Positions 49,980-59,065 of a DNA stretch of 64,000 bases are shown piece after piece; position 1 is the first letter of the stretch; the number at the start of each line of letters is the position of its first letter. Both the position numbers and the translations under genes were made by a program. Source of the stretch: Bradyrhizobium sp. 190 (GTDB lineage: Bacteria; Pseudomonadota; Alphaproteobacteria; Rhizobiales; Xanthobacteraceae); contig NZ_JADPJL010000068.1 of the NCBI RefSeq assembly GCF_023073415.1, forward strand, positions 124,001 through 188,000. Reading direction: 5' to 3'. Under the pieces are notes generated by a model. That model was not told where the DNA came from, ran no database searches, and saw only the letters and a list, made by a program, of their open reading frames with translations.

Positions 49980-50780
49980 ATGACCAAATACACTGATATC
50001 GGCGTCGAGAAGCACGGCCATGTCGGCCTGATCGAAATCCGCAAGCCGCCCCTCAACTTCTTCGACGTCTCCCTGATCAACCAGATCGCGGATGCGCTGG
50101 AAGAATTCGACAAGGACATCGAAATCCGCGCCTCGGTACTCGCAGCGCAAGGCAAGGCGTTCTGCGCCGGCGCCGATTTCTCCGACCCGAAGCGGCAGGA
50201 GCAGGAAGAGAGCGCTCAAAAGGATCCGGCGGCGAACCTGCCGATCAACCATCTCTACGTTCAGGCCGTACGCATCTTCCGCAACAAGAAGCCGGTCGTC
50301 GCCGCCATCCATGGCGCCGCCATCGGCGGCGGGCTTGGACTGGCGGTCTCAGCGGATTTCCGCGTCACCTGCCCCGAAGCGCGCTTCGCCGCCAATTTCA
50401 CAAAGCTCGGTTTCCATCCCGGCTTTGGCCTGACCGCGACGCTTCCCGAACTGGTCGGCAAGAACAATGCGGAACTGATTTTCTATACCAGCCGCCGCAT
50501 CACGGGCGAGGAAGCCACCCGCATGGGCCTCGCCAATCTCTGCGTGCCGCAGAACCAGGTGCGGGCCGAAGCGATGAAGCTCGCGGCCGAGATCGCCGAG
50601 TGCTCGCCGCTCGGCCTGATCTCGACCCGCGCCACCATGCGCGCCGGCCTCGCCGACCGCGTCATGGCCGCCACCAACCACGAACTGGCCGAGCAGACCA
50701 AGCTCCGCGCGACAGAGGATTTCAAGGAAGGCGTCAAGGCGACTGCCGAACGCCGAGTGGCGAACTTCAAGGGGCGGTGA
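49980..50780 (+). CDS. Enoyl-CoA hydratase/isomerase family protein
   Basis: This 266-residue crotonase has the first oxyanion motif GKAFCAGADFSDPKRQ, the second as AIHGAAIGGGLGLAVSADFRV, and TKLGFHPGFGLTATLPELVG in the active-site region. Being third in an operon after two ACAD subunits, it probably hydrates the enoyl-CoA they form. Ribosome site AGAGGGAATCTTC. A family B palindrome follows the stop. Confidence 0.93.
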   Translation: MTKYTDIGVEKHGHVGLIEIRKPPLNFFDVSLINQIADALEEFDKDIEIRASVLAAQGKAFCAGADFSDPKRQEQEESAQKDPAANLPINHLYVQAVRIFRNKKPVVAAIHGAAIGGGLGLAVSADFRVTCPEARFAANFTKLGFHPGFGLTATLPELVGKNNAELIFYTSRRITGEEATRMGLANLCVPQNQVRAEAMKLAAEIAECSPLGLISTRATMRAGLADRVMAATNHELAEQTKLRATEDFKEGVKATAERRVANFKGR

Positions 50781-50801
50781 TTTAGCGCGCCCCTCTCAAC
50801 A

Positions 50802-50917
50802 CGTCGTCCCTGCGAAAGCAGGGACCCATACGCCGCGGCCCGCGAAAGAGGCACGTGCGTAGATGTCTCGCTACACCACTAACTTCGGTTATGGGTCCCT
50901 GCTTTCGCAGGGACGAC
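50802..50917. repeat. Palindromic repeat, family B (copy 5)
   Basis: CGTCGTCCCTGCGAAAGCAG and CTGCTTTCGCAGGGACGAC form the arms; both carry the A-to-G/T-to-C compensated variant (GCGAAAGC with GCTTTCGC), so pairing is kept. It lies between convergent genes ending at 50780 and 50934. Confidence 0.87.
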
Positions 50918-50933
50918 TCGGTGATGGATCTCG

Positions 50934-51689
50934 CTACTCCACAAGCCTGAGCGTCACCCCGCAAAGATCGAACGCATCGCCCGACACCTTGCAGCCCTTT
51001 GCCTTGGCTGCATCACGCACTTTCGCAACGTCAGCAACCTTGAACGTCAACCCGCTCATCAGATCGCTCGCGCCCTTGACGAAACGAAAGCTGGCATTGG
51101 GTAATTTCAACGTGGGCTCGCCGCCGCTGACAGCGATCCCCAGAATTTTCCCCCAATGCTCCGCTAGCACTTGCGGATCCGGGCTCTGCATCTCGACTTC
51201 CGTCAACGCCAGCGTCACATCTTTCCGGATCGCTTTCTGCCAGTCCGGCCCCGCCGGCGGATAGGGTCCCAGCACATCGTCGCTGCCTGTGGTGTGATTG
51301 AACTCGATGAACGCCGCGCGGCAATCGCGCGGATGCAGTTGCACGCCATGGTATGGCGCATGCGTGATCACGTTCGCCGTCCGCACACCCATCGCATTGG
51401 CGTGCCTGCCGCGCGCGTCGGGATCGTCGCAGCAGAAGATCGCCATGTAGCCGCCACGCCCGCCGGTCTTGTCGAGAAAGCGCCCCGCCGCGGTGCCCGG
51501 CTGGGTCGGCGCCACGACTTCCAGCAAAATGGTGTCGACCGGAAGCAGCACATTCTCCAGCCCGTATTTTGCGACGTTACCGTCGCGGTAGCAGACGTTG
51601 AGGCCCATGATCGCGGAAATGTCCGAGATCACGGGTGCGAGGTTCGGCGCCACCAAACAAATCTGCCGCAGCCTGAGATATTCGGCCAT
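50934..51689 (-). CDS. VOC family protein (glyoxalase/dioxygenase-like)
   Basis: This 251-residue protein has two beta-alpha-beta modules of the vicinal-oxygen-chelate fold. The N-terminal one begins MAEYLRLRQICLVAPNLAPV and contains AIMGLNVCYRD. The second is VTLALTEVEMQSPDPQVLAE followed by WGKILGIAVSGGEPTLKLPN. The VQLHPRDCRAAFIEF histidine/glutamate set could bind metal. The ATG sits one base from the stop of the upstream hydratase gene, so they are cotranscribed. The reaction is unknown. Confidence 0.87.
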   Translation of the reverse strand: MAEYLRLRQICLVAPNLAPVISDISAIMGLNVCYRDGNVAKYGLENVLLPVDTILLEVVAPTQPGTAAGRFLDKTGGRGGYMAIFCCDDPDARGRHANAMGVRTANVITHAPYHGVQLHPRDCRAAFIEFNHTTGSDDVLGPYPPAGPDWQKAIRKDVTLALTEVEMQSPDPQVLAEHWGKILGIAVSGGEPTLKLPNASFRFVKGASDLMSGLTFKVADVAKVRDAAKAKGCKVSGDAFDLCGVTLRLVE

Positions 51690-51690
51690 C

Positions 51691-52485
51691 TCACTGCCCC
51701 TGAAATACGGGCTTGCGCTTCTCGACAAAGGCTTTCGCCGCTTCCTTGTGATCGGCAGTGTCGCCCGAGCGCGAGTGGTGAATCGCTTCGGCGTCGAAGC
51801 AGGCTTCCAGCGACATCGTCTCGGCGTTGTTGATGTTGCGCTTGATGTAGCCCAGCGTCACCGACGGCCCCTGCGCCAACGACATCGCGAGATCGTACGC
51901 CTCGGCTTCGATATCGGCGTCCGGCACCACTTTTGTCACCATGCCGAGATTGTAGGCCTCCTGCGCCGACAGCACCGGCGACATCAGATAAAGCTCACGC
52001 GCCTTGGCGCTGCCGAGCATCTGGGTCAGGAAGTACGTTCCGCCGTAATCGCCCGATAATCCGACCTTGGCAAAAGCCGTCGTGATCTTGCAGGACGCGC
52101 TGGCGATACGCATGTCGCAGGACAGCGCGATCGAAAGTCCGGCACCGGCAGCGGCGCCGTCGACCTGCGCCACCACGGGCTTCGGCATCTGGTGCAGGAT
52201 GCGCGAGACTTCCATGCCGCGGCGCAGATTGGCCATCTTGGCCTCGAAGCCGAGCGCCGCCCTGCCCTCCGCCATCGACTTGACGTCACCGCCGACGCAG
52301 AACGTGCCACCGGCGCCCTTCAAAAGCACCGCGCGCACCTCGTGATCCTCAGCCGCGCGCCGCGCCGCCTCCACCAGCCCGCGCGTCATGTCCGGATTGA
52401 GCGCGTTGCGCCGGTCAGGGCGGTTCATGGTGATGGTGAGCAAGCCCTGTTCGAGTTTTTGGAGGACCATTTCGTTTGCGCTCAT
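51691..52485 (-). CDS. Enoyl-CoA hydratase family protein
   Basis: This 264-residue crotonase has LLTITMNRPDRRNALNPDMT, the oxyanion motif GGTFCVGGDVKSMAEGRAAL, and AQVDGAAAGAGLSIALSCDM. KVGLSGDYGGTYFLTQMLG carries the position where 2-enoyl hydratases have a glutamate; here it is D/Y, which makes isomerase or other activity possible. ATG 52485 is chosen because the 46 upstream in-frame residues are translated from a family A repeat. It is cotranscribed with the VOC gene. Confidence 0.9.
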   Translation of the reverse strand: MSANEMVLQKLEQGLLTITMNRPDRRNALNPDMTRGLVEAARRAAEDHEVRAVLLKGAGGTFCVGGDVKSMAEGRAALGFEAKMANLRRGMEVSRILHQMPKPVVAQVDGAAAGAGLSIALSCDMRIASASCKITTAFAKVGLSGDYGGTYFLTQMLGSAKARELYLMSPVLSAQEAYNLGMVTKVVPDADIEAEAYDLAMSLAQGPSVTLGYIKRNINNAETMSLEACFDAEAIHHSRSGDTADHKEAAKAFVEKRKPVFQGQ

Positions 52486-52543
52486 GTGTCGTGCTTTCGT
52501 TGTTGTTGGTTGTCGTGACTTTCCATCGTCATTGCGACGATGC

Positions 52544-52629
52544 CGTAGGGTGGGCAAAGGCGCACTTGCGCCGTGCCCACCAGCTTCGCCGCTGGAATGG
52601 TGGGCACGCTGCGCTTTGCCCACCCTACG
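52544..52629. repeat. Palindromic repeat, family A (copy 4)
   Basis: The arms CGTAGGGTGGGCAAAGGCGC and GCTGCGCTTTGCCCACCCTA bracket CGTGCCCACC/GGTGGGCACG. The element ends six bases before the stop of the binding-protein gene and separates two genes transcribed in the same direction. Confidence 0.88.
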
Positions 52630-52634
52630 AAGCT

Positions 52635-53843
52635 TTACTTCTTCACCAACGGGCAGCGCGAGGCTTCCAGCGGCTGGAACGCCTCGCTGCCGGGGATCGT
52701 GGCCAGCAGCTTGTAATAATCCCAGCGCGCCTTCGATTCAGACGGCTTCTTGACCTCGAACAAATACATGTCGTGCACCATGCGGCCATCCTCACGGATT
52801 TTGCCGTTCTTGGCGAACATGTCGTTGACCGGCGTCTCCTTCATGACCTTCATGACCGCGGCCGCGTCCGTGGTACCGGCGGCCTTCACGGCCTTCAGGT
52901 AGTGAAGGACGGAAGAGTAGACGCTGGCCTGCGCGGCGGTCGGCGGCCGCTTGACGCGCTCCTGAAAGCGTTTTGAGAACGCGCGAGTGTCGTCGTTGAG
53001 GTCCCAGTAGAACGCCTCCGCCAGCAACAGGCCCTGCGCCGTCTCCAGCCCAACGCTATCGATGTCCGTCACGAACGCGAGCAGCGGCGAGAGCTTCTGG
53101 CCACCGCTCCTGGTCAGCCCGAATTCCGCCGCCTGCTTGATCGCGTTGATAGTGTCGCCGCCGGCATTGGCAAGACCCACCACCTTCGCCTTTGAGCTCT
53201 GCGCCTGCAGCAGGAACGAGGAGAAGTCCGATGTATTGAGCGGGTGCTTGACGCCGCCGAGCACCTTGCCGCCGGCCTTCACCACGACATTGGTGGTGTC
53301 CTTTTCCAGGTCCTGGCCGAACGCATAGTCGGCGGTGAGGAAGTACCAGGTCTCGAAACCTGACTTGACGGTGGCGAGCCCGGTGACGTTGGCCTGCCCA
53401 AAAGTGTCGTAGGAATAATGCACGGTGTAGGGGCCGCAGGCCTCGTTGCTCAGGCGGATCGAGGCCGGGCCGCTATACATGATGATCTTGTTGCGCGCCT
53501 TGGCGATCTCGCCGGCAGCAAGCGCGGTGGCGGATGCAGCCACATCGTAGATCATCTCGACGCCCTGGTTGTCGAGCATGTCGCGCGCTATGCTGGCGGC
53601 AAGGTCAGCCTTGTTGAGATGATCGGCCGCGACGATCTCGACCTTGCGTCCCAGCACCTCGCCGCCAAAATCCTCTACCGCCATCTTCGCGGCGGTCTCC
53701 GAGCCCGGCCCGGTGATATCGGCGTAAAGTCCGGACATGTCGAGGATGCCGCCAAGCTTGAGCGGCGGCTTGCTCTGCGCCAGTGCGGCACTCGCCGACA
53801 TCGCCAGCGCGGCCGCGAACATGCCCGTTATTGCTCTCTTCAT
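52635..53843 (-). CDS. ABC transporter substrate-binding protein, LivK-like
   Basis: This 402-residue periplasmic protein has the signal peptide MKRAITGMFAAALAMSASAA (cleaved near LAQSK). The mature part begins LKLGGILDMSGLYADITGPG, typical of branched-chain amino acid or aromatic-acid binding proteins (Peripla_BP_6). WYFLTADYAFGQDLEKD and FYWDLNDDTRAFSKRFQER are characteristic of the family clade linked to aromatic compounds. No permease or ATPase genes lie beside it, so it must use a transporter encoded elsewhere. Ribosome site TAGGGAGGCC. Confidence 0.92.
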   Translation of the reverse strand: MKRAITGMFAAALAMSASAALAQSKPPLKLGGILDMSGLYADITGPGSETAAKMAVEDFGGEVLGRKVEIVAADHLNKADLAASIARDMLDNQGVEMIYDVAASATALAAGEIAKARNKIIMYSGPASIRLSNEACGPYTVHYSYDTFGQANVTGLATVKSGFETWYFLTADYAFGQDLEKDTTNVVVKAGGKVLGGVKHPLNTSDFSSFLLQAQSSKAKVVGLANAGGDTINAIKQAAEFGLTRSGGQKLSPLLAFVTDIDSVGLETAQGLLLAEAFYWDLNDDTRAFSKRFQERVKRPPTAAQASVYSSVLHYLKAVKAAGTTDAAAVMKVMKETPVNDMFAKNGKIREDGRMVHDMYLFEVKKPSESKARWDYYKLLATIPGSEAFQPLEASRCPLVKK

Positions 53844-54002
53844 GGAAGGCCTCCCTAGTCGGCTGCCGCATTGCCTGCGGCTTTTGAATTTTGCTCGCCG
53901 CGATCATGCCGCATGGCATCCATAGCGGCAAGGCGCAGACCACACTGCCGCGTTTTCCGCTAAACGGAATGACTAGCCGGCAATTCGTAGCGACAGCAAC
54001 GG

Positions 54003-57000
54003 TCACCAGTTGCCGCGCCCGGCCGCTTCTCCACGCTTGAGCAGGGTTTCCGCTTCTTCGATTTCGGGCAGATCTCGCTCCGTGTCGAAATCGACAAGAA
54101 CGGGCGCGAGCAGCTCGGGTATTGCCTCGGCTCGCCCGTTTGCACGGTAGAGGCGCGCAAGTCCAACTGCACTGCGCAGCGCGAAAGTTTTCGTCTGCTG
54201 GGCGCGGGCGATTTCCAGGGCGCTGCGGAACGTGTCTTCGGCCATGGCAACGTTCGGCGGATCAAGCCGCAACAACAGCTCACCCTGGCTGCGATAGAGT
54301 TCAGCATCGAGCCAATGCTGGCCGGATTGTCCTGTTGAGGAGATCAACTCCCGCAAGATTTCCAAGCCAGCTTCAGCTTGCCCGGCCTCCGCATTCGCCG
54401 CGGCAACCTGCATCCCCCAGAACGGTTCGCAGAGGTAGCAGTCATTCTCGTGAAGCAGTGTCCAGCCCCGCTGCATTTCCGAAAGCCCACCCGTCCGGTC
54501 GCCGGCGCGCCACTTTGCCAGGCCGTTCAGGTAGCTGCCGGCGGCTACATACAACGGCATCGTATGGTCGCGCGCGAGGGCGAGCGCCAGTATCGTCTCG
54601 GTTTCCTGCAACACGCCCCCGCATAGTCCATCGAAGACCGCCTTGTGAACGAGCGCATTGGCTTGAGAAAGCGCCGGCTTATCTCCGGTCGCGCGCACCG
54701 CGTCGGCGGCGAGCCGGCGCGATCGATCGATCCTCCCAAGCGGCCAATGCACCAGAGCAAGAAACCTCATGATGACGAAAGGCAGATCCAGCGCCGACGC
54801 CTTGAAGGTCGCCGGGTCAGGCTCAGCCTCATAGATCGCAAGTGCGCGCTCGAGATGCAGTCGCGCGTTCAGGTAATCGCCGCCGAACCAGCAGGTCACG
54901 CCGGTTGTCCAGTGTGCAACGACTGCGGCCACCGGCGATTCCGGCCGCTGCCTGGCGACGCCCATGATTGCCTCCGTCAACTCCCGCATCGGCGCGATCT
55001 CGCCGTGGGTCAGACAGGCATTGAACAGGCCCGAATGGATCGGCGCCAATTCGACCGGATCATTGATGTCGGCTGCGAGCTGTCGGGCGCGCTTCCATGC
55101 GGCCACCGTTTCGGGGGCGCTGTGCCCAAGGTTGCCCCGTAACGCGCGGCCATAGGCGATTTGAAGATGGAGTCGGCTCATAGCCCGGCGCGGCTCATCG
55201 GGCGAGCCATCGGCGATCGTAACCGCCTTGCCGAGATGTGCGATCGCTTCGGTATATGCCGAGCGTTTCAACGCCTGCTGACCCGCCTTGCGCCACCACT
55301 CGAGGGCTATTCCGCTCAGCCCCGCCTCCGTGAAGTGATATGCCAGCAGTTCCGGCTCGGTCTCGGCGACAATCGGAAACTTCTCACGCAGAACGTCGCC
55401 GATTTGCCGATGCAGCAGTTGCCGGCGGCTCTTCAGCAGACTGTCGTAAGCTGCTTCCTGAACGAGCGCATGCTTGAAGCTGTAGTTCGCTTCCGGCGGT
55501 GTCCCGCGGCGCAACAGCAGTTCGGCCTCTTCGAGCTGCGTCAGCGCGACGCACAGCGTTAGATCATCGCGCCCCGCGACACATCGCAACAGCGTGTATG
55601 AGAAGTCGCGGCCAATTGCAGCGCCTATCTGTGCCACTTCCTTGACCGGCGCCAGCCGGTCAAGCCTCGCCATGAGGGAATCCTGCAGCGTCGCGGGAAT
55701 CGCGAGCGGCGGTAGCGGATTGTCGAGGCGATAGCGCCCGGCGTTTTCGACGAGCAATCCCGACTCCAGCACCATCTTGGTCAGTTCTTCCACGAACAGC
55801 GGGATGCCATCCGTCCTGTCGATAATCCGCGTCATCATTTCGCCTGGCAGGCTCCGACCGACCGTCACCTGCTCGACCAGAGCGCGCGTGTCCTGCCGGT
55901 CAAGCCGATCGAGCCGCAGCAGGCTGACATTGGGAAGACCCGCCCAGGGCGGCTCGAACTCGGGCCGGAAGGTCATGAGCACAAGTATCGGCAGCCCCCT
56001 GATCCGGTCGACGGTAAGATCGAACAGCTCAAGCGTCGTGGCGTCGGCCCAATGCATGTCCTCGCAGACAATCAACACAGGTTGCTGCCGCGCCAAACCC
56101 TCAAGCTGGTCGAGAAGGGCAGCGAATGTCTGTCGCCGCTGCTGCACTGGATTCAAGCCGAGCGGCGGATAACGCTCGCCGGTGGGAATCGAAAGCAGCG
56201 CGGCGATGAGCGGTGTCGCGTTAGCGACCTGGTCCGTTCCAAGCGCAAGCATTGCCTCAAGCTTGTCGAGCTTTTGCTCGGCTGCATCCTGTGACCCGAT
56301 GCCGGCAGCGCGCTCGAGCTGGGCGACAAAGGGATGGAGCGCGCTGTTCGTGTGGTAGGGCGAGCACTGATACCGTATCCGGCGGTGCGTCCCCAATGCG
56401 AGGCTTTCGGAGAGCGTTGCAACGATGCGCGATTTGCCGATCCCGGCCTCGCCGGAAATCAGCACCATTTGGCCCTGGCCCTGCCACGCCAGTTGCTGGC
56501 GCGAGAGCGCGAATTCGATCTCCGCCTTGCGGCCGACAAAGCCCATCGAGCGCGCGGTGCGCACTGCCTCGAAGCGGCTCTCCGATGCAGCTCCACCTTC
56601 GACCGCCCAGACCGCGATGGGTTCGGCGATGCCCTTGACCTCCCGGAGGCCGAGGCTGCGAAAAATGAATAGATCGCCAAGCAGCTCGCGCGTCGAAGCA
56701 GCAACGACGACCGCCCCCGGCTCTGCCAGGCCCTGGAGCCGGGCCGCGACGTTCGGTGTATCGCCGACCATTGCCTGCTGCTCTGACGCGCCTCCGCTGA
56801 TGAGGTCGCCTACCACCACCAGCCCGGTCGCGATCGCTATCCGCACCTCGACCCGTTCCGAGCGCGTTTCAAGCGGCCCTACTGCGGCGATGATGTCGAG
56901 CCCCGCTCGCACTGCGCGCTCCGCGTCATCCTCGTGTGCGCGGGGATAGCCGAAATAGACGAGTATGCCGTCGCCCACAAACCTGGCGAGACTGCCGTCG

Positions 57001-57353
57001 TAAGTGGCAATCACCCTCGCGCAGGCGGCCCGATAGGCGCGGATCACTTCCCACATGTCCTCGGGATCGAGGCGAGCCGAGAGCGCGGTCGAGCCTACCA
57101 GATCGCAGAACATGACGGTGAGGTGGCGCCGCTCGGCAGCATGCTGAAGCGCCGGCTCGGCGACCAGTTCGCCTTGTTTGAGTTCGACGATCGCGCGCAG
57201 CATTTTACGTCGATGGCCGAGCAGGACACCGAGCCTGTCGAAGTCCTGGTCCGTCAGTTCGGGAAGGACACCAAGATCAATCCCGTTCTCGGCAAAACGC
57301 AGCGCGTATTGTCCAAGCCCAAGCTTATCGAGCCAGTCTGAAATCTGCTGCAT
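54003..57353 (-). CDS. SAM domain - class III nucleotide cyclase - AAA ATPase - TPR regulatory protein
   Basis: This 1116-residue multidomain protein starts with a SAM domain (MQQISDWLDKLGLGQYALRF). A class III cyclase domain follows, LTVMFCDLVGSTALSARLDP with the first metal aspartate and FVGDGILVYFGYPRAHEDDA with the second. Then comes an AAA module: Walker A GEAGIGKSR near residue 305 and Walker B VLIVCEDMHWADATTL. A long C-terminal array of TPR-like helices follows. Such proteins link adenylate or guanylate cyclase to a signalling ATPase. A GTG three codons earlier is possible. The signal sensed is unknown. Confidence 0.92.
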   Translation of the reverse strand: MQQISDWLDKLGLGQYALRFAENGIDLGVLPELTDQDFDRLGVLLGHRRKMLRAIVELKQGELVAEPALQHAAERRHLTVMFCDLVGSTALSARLDPEDMWEVIRAYRAACARVIATYDGSLARFVGDGILVYFGYPRAHEDDAERAVRAGLDIIAAVGPLETRSERVEVRIAIATGLVVVGDLISGGASEQQAMVGDTPNVAARLQGLAEPGAVVVAASTRELLGDLFIFRSLGLREVKGIAEPIAVWAVEGGAASESRFEAVRTARSMGFVGRKAEIEFALSRQQLAWQGQGQMVLISGEAGIGKSRIVATLSESLALGTHRRIRYQCSPYHTNSALHPFVAQLERAAGIGSQDAAEQKLDKLEAMLALGTDQVANATPLIAALLSIPTGERYPPLGLNPVQQRRQTFAALLDQLEGLARQQPVLIVCEDMHWADATTLELFDLTVDRIRGLPILVLMTFRPEFEPPWAGLPNVSLLRLDRLDRQDTRALVEQVTVGRSLPGEMMTRIIDRTDGIPLFVEELTKMVLESGLLVENAGRYRLDNPLPPLAIPATLQDSLMARLDRLAPVKEVAQIGAAIGRDFSYTLLRCVAGRDDLTLCVALTQLEEAELLLRRGTPPEANYSFKHALVQEAAYDSLLKSRRQLLHRQIGDVLREKFPIVAETEPELLAYHFTEAGLSGIALEWWRKAGQQALKRSAYTEAIAHLGKAVTIADGSPDEPRRAMSRLHLQIAYGRALRGNLGHSAPETVAAWKRARQLAADINDPVELAPIHSGLFNACLTHGEIAPMRELTEAIMGVARQRPESPVAAVVAHWTTGVTCWFGGDYLNARLHLERALAIYEAEPDPATFKASALDLPFVIMRFLALVHWPLGRIDRSRRLAADAVRATGDKPALSQANALVHKAVFDGLCGGVLQETETILALALARDHTMPLYVAAGSYLNGLAKWRAGDRTGGLSEMQRGWTLLHENDCYLCEPFWGMQVAAANAEAGQAEAGLEILRELISSTGQSGQHWLDAELYRSQGELLLRLDPPNVAMAEDTFRSALEIARAQQTKTFALRSAVGLARLYRANGRAEAIPELLAPVLVDFDTERDLPEIEEAETLLKRGEAAGRGNW

Positions 57354-57693
57354 TGGCTCCACCGGATATGTGGTTGACAGCAGGCGGCATGTTGGACCAA
57401 GGCGACGAAAACTTATCCCAATGCCCCTCGGATGGCACGCCTTGATGCAGCAATTCGACTGCGATTAGCTCTCTATTTCTTGCGAAGCGGTGCTCGGCTA
57501 CAGATGCTCACTACCAAGCAGCGCATGACATGATGCCGACAACTGGATCTTGATGCGCGCGCGATTTGCAGCAAGCAGCGTTGCACAAGTTAACGTGTAG
57601 GATGGGTGGAGCGCAGCGATACCCATCAATCCCGGTGCAGAGACATGATGGGTATCGCTTCGCTCCACCCATCCTACGCACGATATCTCGCTC
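57354..57693. other. Intergenic region containing one palindromic repeat
   Basis: The 340 bases between the cyclase start and the VOC stop hold a palindrome at 57597-57678 and otherwise no coding sequence I can support. A leftward frame to 57498 overlaps the VOC gene in a different frame and looks non-coding. Confidence 0.45.
57597..57678. repeat. Palindromic repeat, family E (A-like arms)
   Basis: GTAGGATGGGTGGAGCGCAG and GCTTCGCTCCACCCATCCTA form long arms, with GATACCCATC/GATGGGTATC further in. The arm opening GTAGGATGGG parallels GTAGGGTGGG of family A, suggesting a related lineage. It is a single copy in this window. Confidence 0.85.
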
Positions 57694-58107
57694 TCACCCC
57701 AACAGCCCCTTCCCCGGCACATGATTGAGTTCGAGCCGGATACCATCGGGGTCTTCGAACAAAATCGAATAATATCCCGGCGCCCATTGATCCTCTCGTG
57801 GCGCGCGGATGATCTTCGTTCCGAGCGTCTGGAGGAAGCCGTGCAGTTCATCGACGTCGGCGCGCTCGCGGGCGCGGAAGCAGAGGTGATGCAGGCCGAC
57901 GCGCTTCTGCTCGAACGCCGCGCCTTCATGCTTGGCTGACGGCGCGCTGATGCCGACTGCGGTGCGGCCACCGACGCAATAGTAGGTTGTCTCTGTATCG
58001 AGCACCGGCTTCGGCCCGAGAAACGGCAGCAGCTTGCGATAGAAATCGCGGGAGCGTTCGTAATTCGAGGCGGTGAGGAAAATATGTGCAATGCCGTTGA
58101 CTTCCAT
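57694..58107 (-). CDS. VOC family protein (glyoxalase-like)
   Basis: This 137-residue single-unit VOC protein begins MEVNGIAHIFLTASNYERSR with a first metal histidine, followed by RVGLHHLCFRARERADV and YYSILFEDPDGIRLELNHVP. These give the H/E metal-binding pattern of lactoylglutathione lyases and ring-cleavage relatives. ATG 58107 has CAGGGGGAGAAA upstream; the longer frame to 58611 runs through the opposite nuclease gene. The substrate is unknown. Confidence 0.92.
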   Translation of the reverse strand: MEVNGIAHIFLTASNYERSRDFYRKLLPFLGPKPVLDTETTYYCVGGRTAVGISAPSAKHEGAAFEQKRVGLHHLCFRARERADVDELHGFLQTLGTKIIRAPREDQWAPGYYSILFEDPDGIRLELNHVPGKGLLG

Positions 58108-58190
58108 TTTCTCCCCCTGCGTGGCAATCTCTGGTAGCAATGCCGGCTGATGTTGAGCATACAGGAACAGGCGGAACAGAGAGCAGCGGC

Positions 58191-58976
58191 ATGATCCCTC
58201 CGGCATCGCGTGGCAGCGCTTCGCTCCCGGCATGCGCCGCATCACTTCTGGTGCTGGCGTCCATGGGGTGGGCCGACGCCGCCGATTGCGCGCTTGAGCC
58301 GCAGGGCGAAGGCCGTGTCGTCGCCGTGGTCGATGCGCGCAGCTTTCGCCTTGAAGACGGCCGCGAAGTCCGCCTCGCAGGCATCGAGCGTGGTGGAACC
58401 GACGGAGCCAGCGGCAGGGCCGCTTTGTCCGCCATCGCCGGCGGCCGCGAGGTGACGCTGCATGGCGACGACGACACGCCGGATCGCTATGGCCGCCAAG
58501 GCGCCTTTGTGTTCGTGGCCGGCTCGGAACACTCGGTGCAAAGCGAGTTGCTACGCCGCGGCGAGGCGCTGGCAGCTGTCGATATATCCGAAAAAAATTG
58601 CGCTGCAGCACTGGCCGCCGCCGAGGGCGCGGCGCGGGATGCCAAATTGGGCATTTGGGCCGATCGCACGGCCATAAAAAACGCGGAAAGTCCGGGCGAT
58701 ATTCTGGCAGCGATAGGGCAGTTTACGGTAATCGAGGGCAGAGTCCTGTCCGTTCGGCAGACAGGGGCAATCACCTACTTGAATTTCGGGCGGAACTGGA
58801 CACGGGACTTTGCTGCGACTATTTCAAGGCGCATCATACCGGCGTTCGAGGGCGCCAACCTTGGACCTAAGTCGCTCGAAAATCGACGGATTCGTGTCCG
58901 CGGCGTTGTCTCGTCGCGGGGAGGACCACGGATCGAGCTGCTCAGGGTGGGGCAAATTGAGGTGCTGGGGAAATAG
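58191..58976 (+). CDS. Thermonuclease (staphylococcal nuclease-like) family protein
   Basis: This 261-residue exported protein has an N-terminal signal (LPACAASLLVLASMGWADAA). The nuclease-like OB-fold domain follows, with VVDARSFRLEDGREVRLAGIE and DRYGRQGAFVFVAG. SELLRRGEALAAV has the R-x-x-E-like segment. Key acidic residues of active nucleases look partly changed (RLAGIERGG in place of the R-L-x-x-I-D-x-P-E pattern), so activity is uncertain. The C-terminal VIEGRVLSVRQTG may be a second OB-like domain. Start ATG 58191. Confidence 0.82.
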   Translation: MIPPASRGSASLPACAASLLVLASMGWADAADCALEPQGEGRVVAVVDARSFRLEDGREVRLAGIERGGTDGASGRAALSAIAGGREVTLHGDDDTPDRYGRQGAFVFVAGSEHSVQSELLRRGEALAAVDISEKNCAAALAAAEGAARDAKLGIWADRTAIKNAESPGDILAAIGQFTVIEGRVLSVRQTGAITYLNFGRNWTRDFAATISRRIIPAFEGANLGPKSLENRRIRVRGVVSSRGGPRIELLRVGQIEVLGK

Positions 58977-59065
58977 CGCTTGATCCGAAGGCTGGCACCG
59001 GTTTTCGTTTGGATCACGCGCAAAAAAGGGATGAGATCGACGATCCCGGTCGGATCGTAGGTCCA

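Noticed and set aside
57498..58160. Leftward 220-codon frame overlapping the VOC gene
   Set aside because: Serine/arginine-rich shadow in a different frame from the clear VOC protein.
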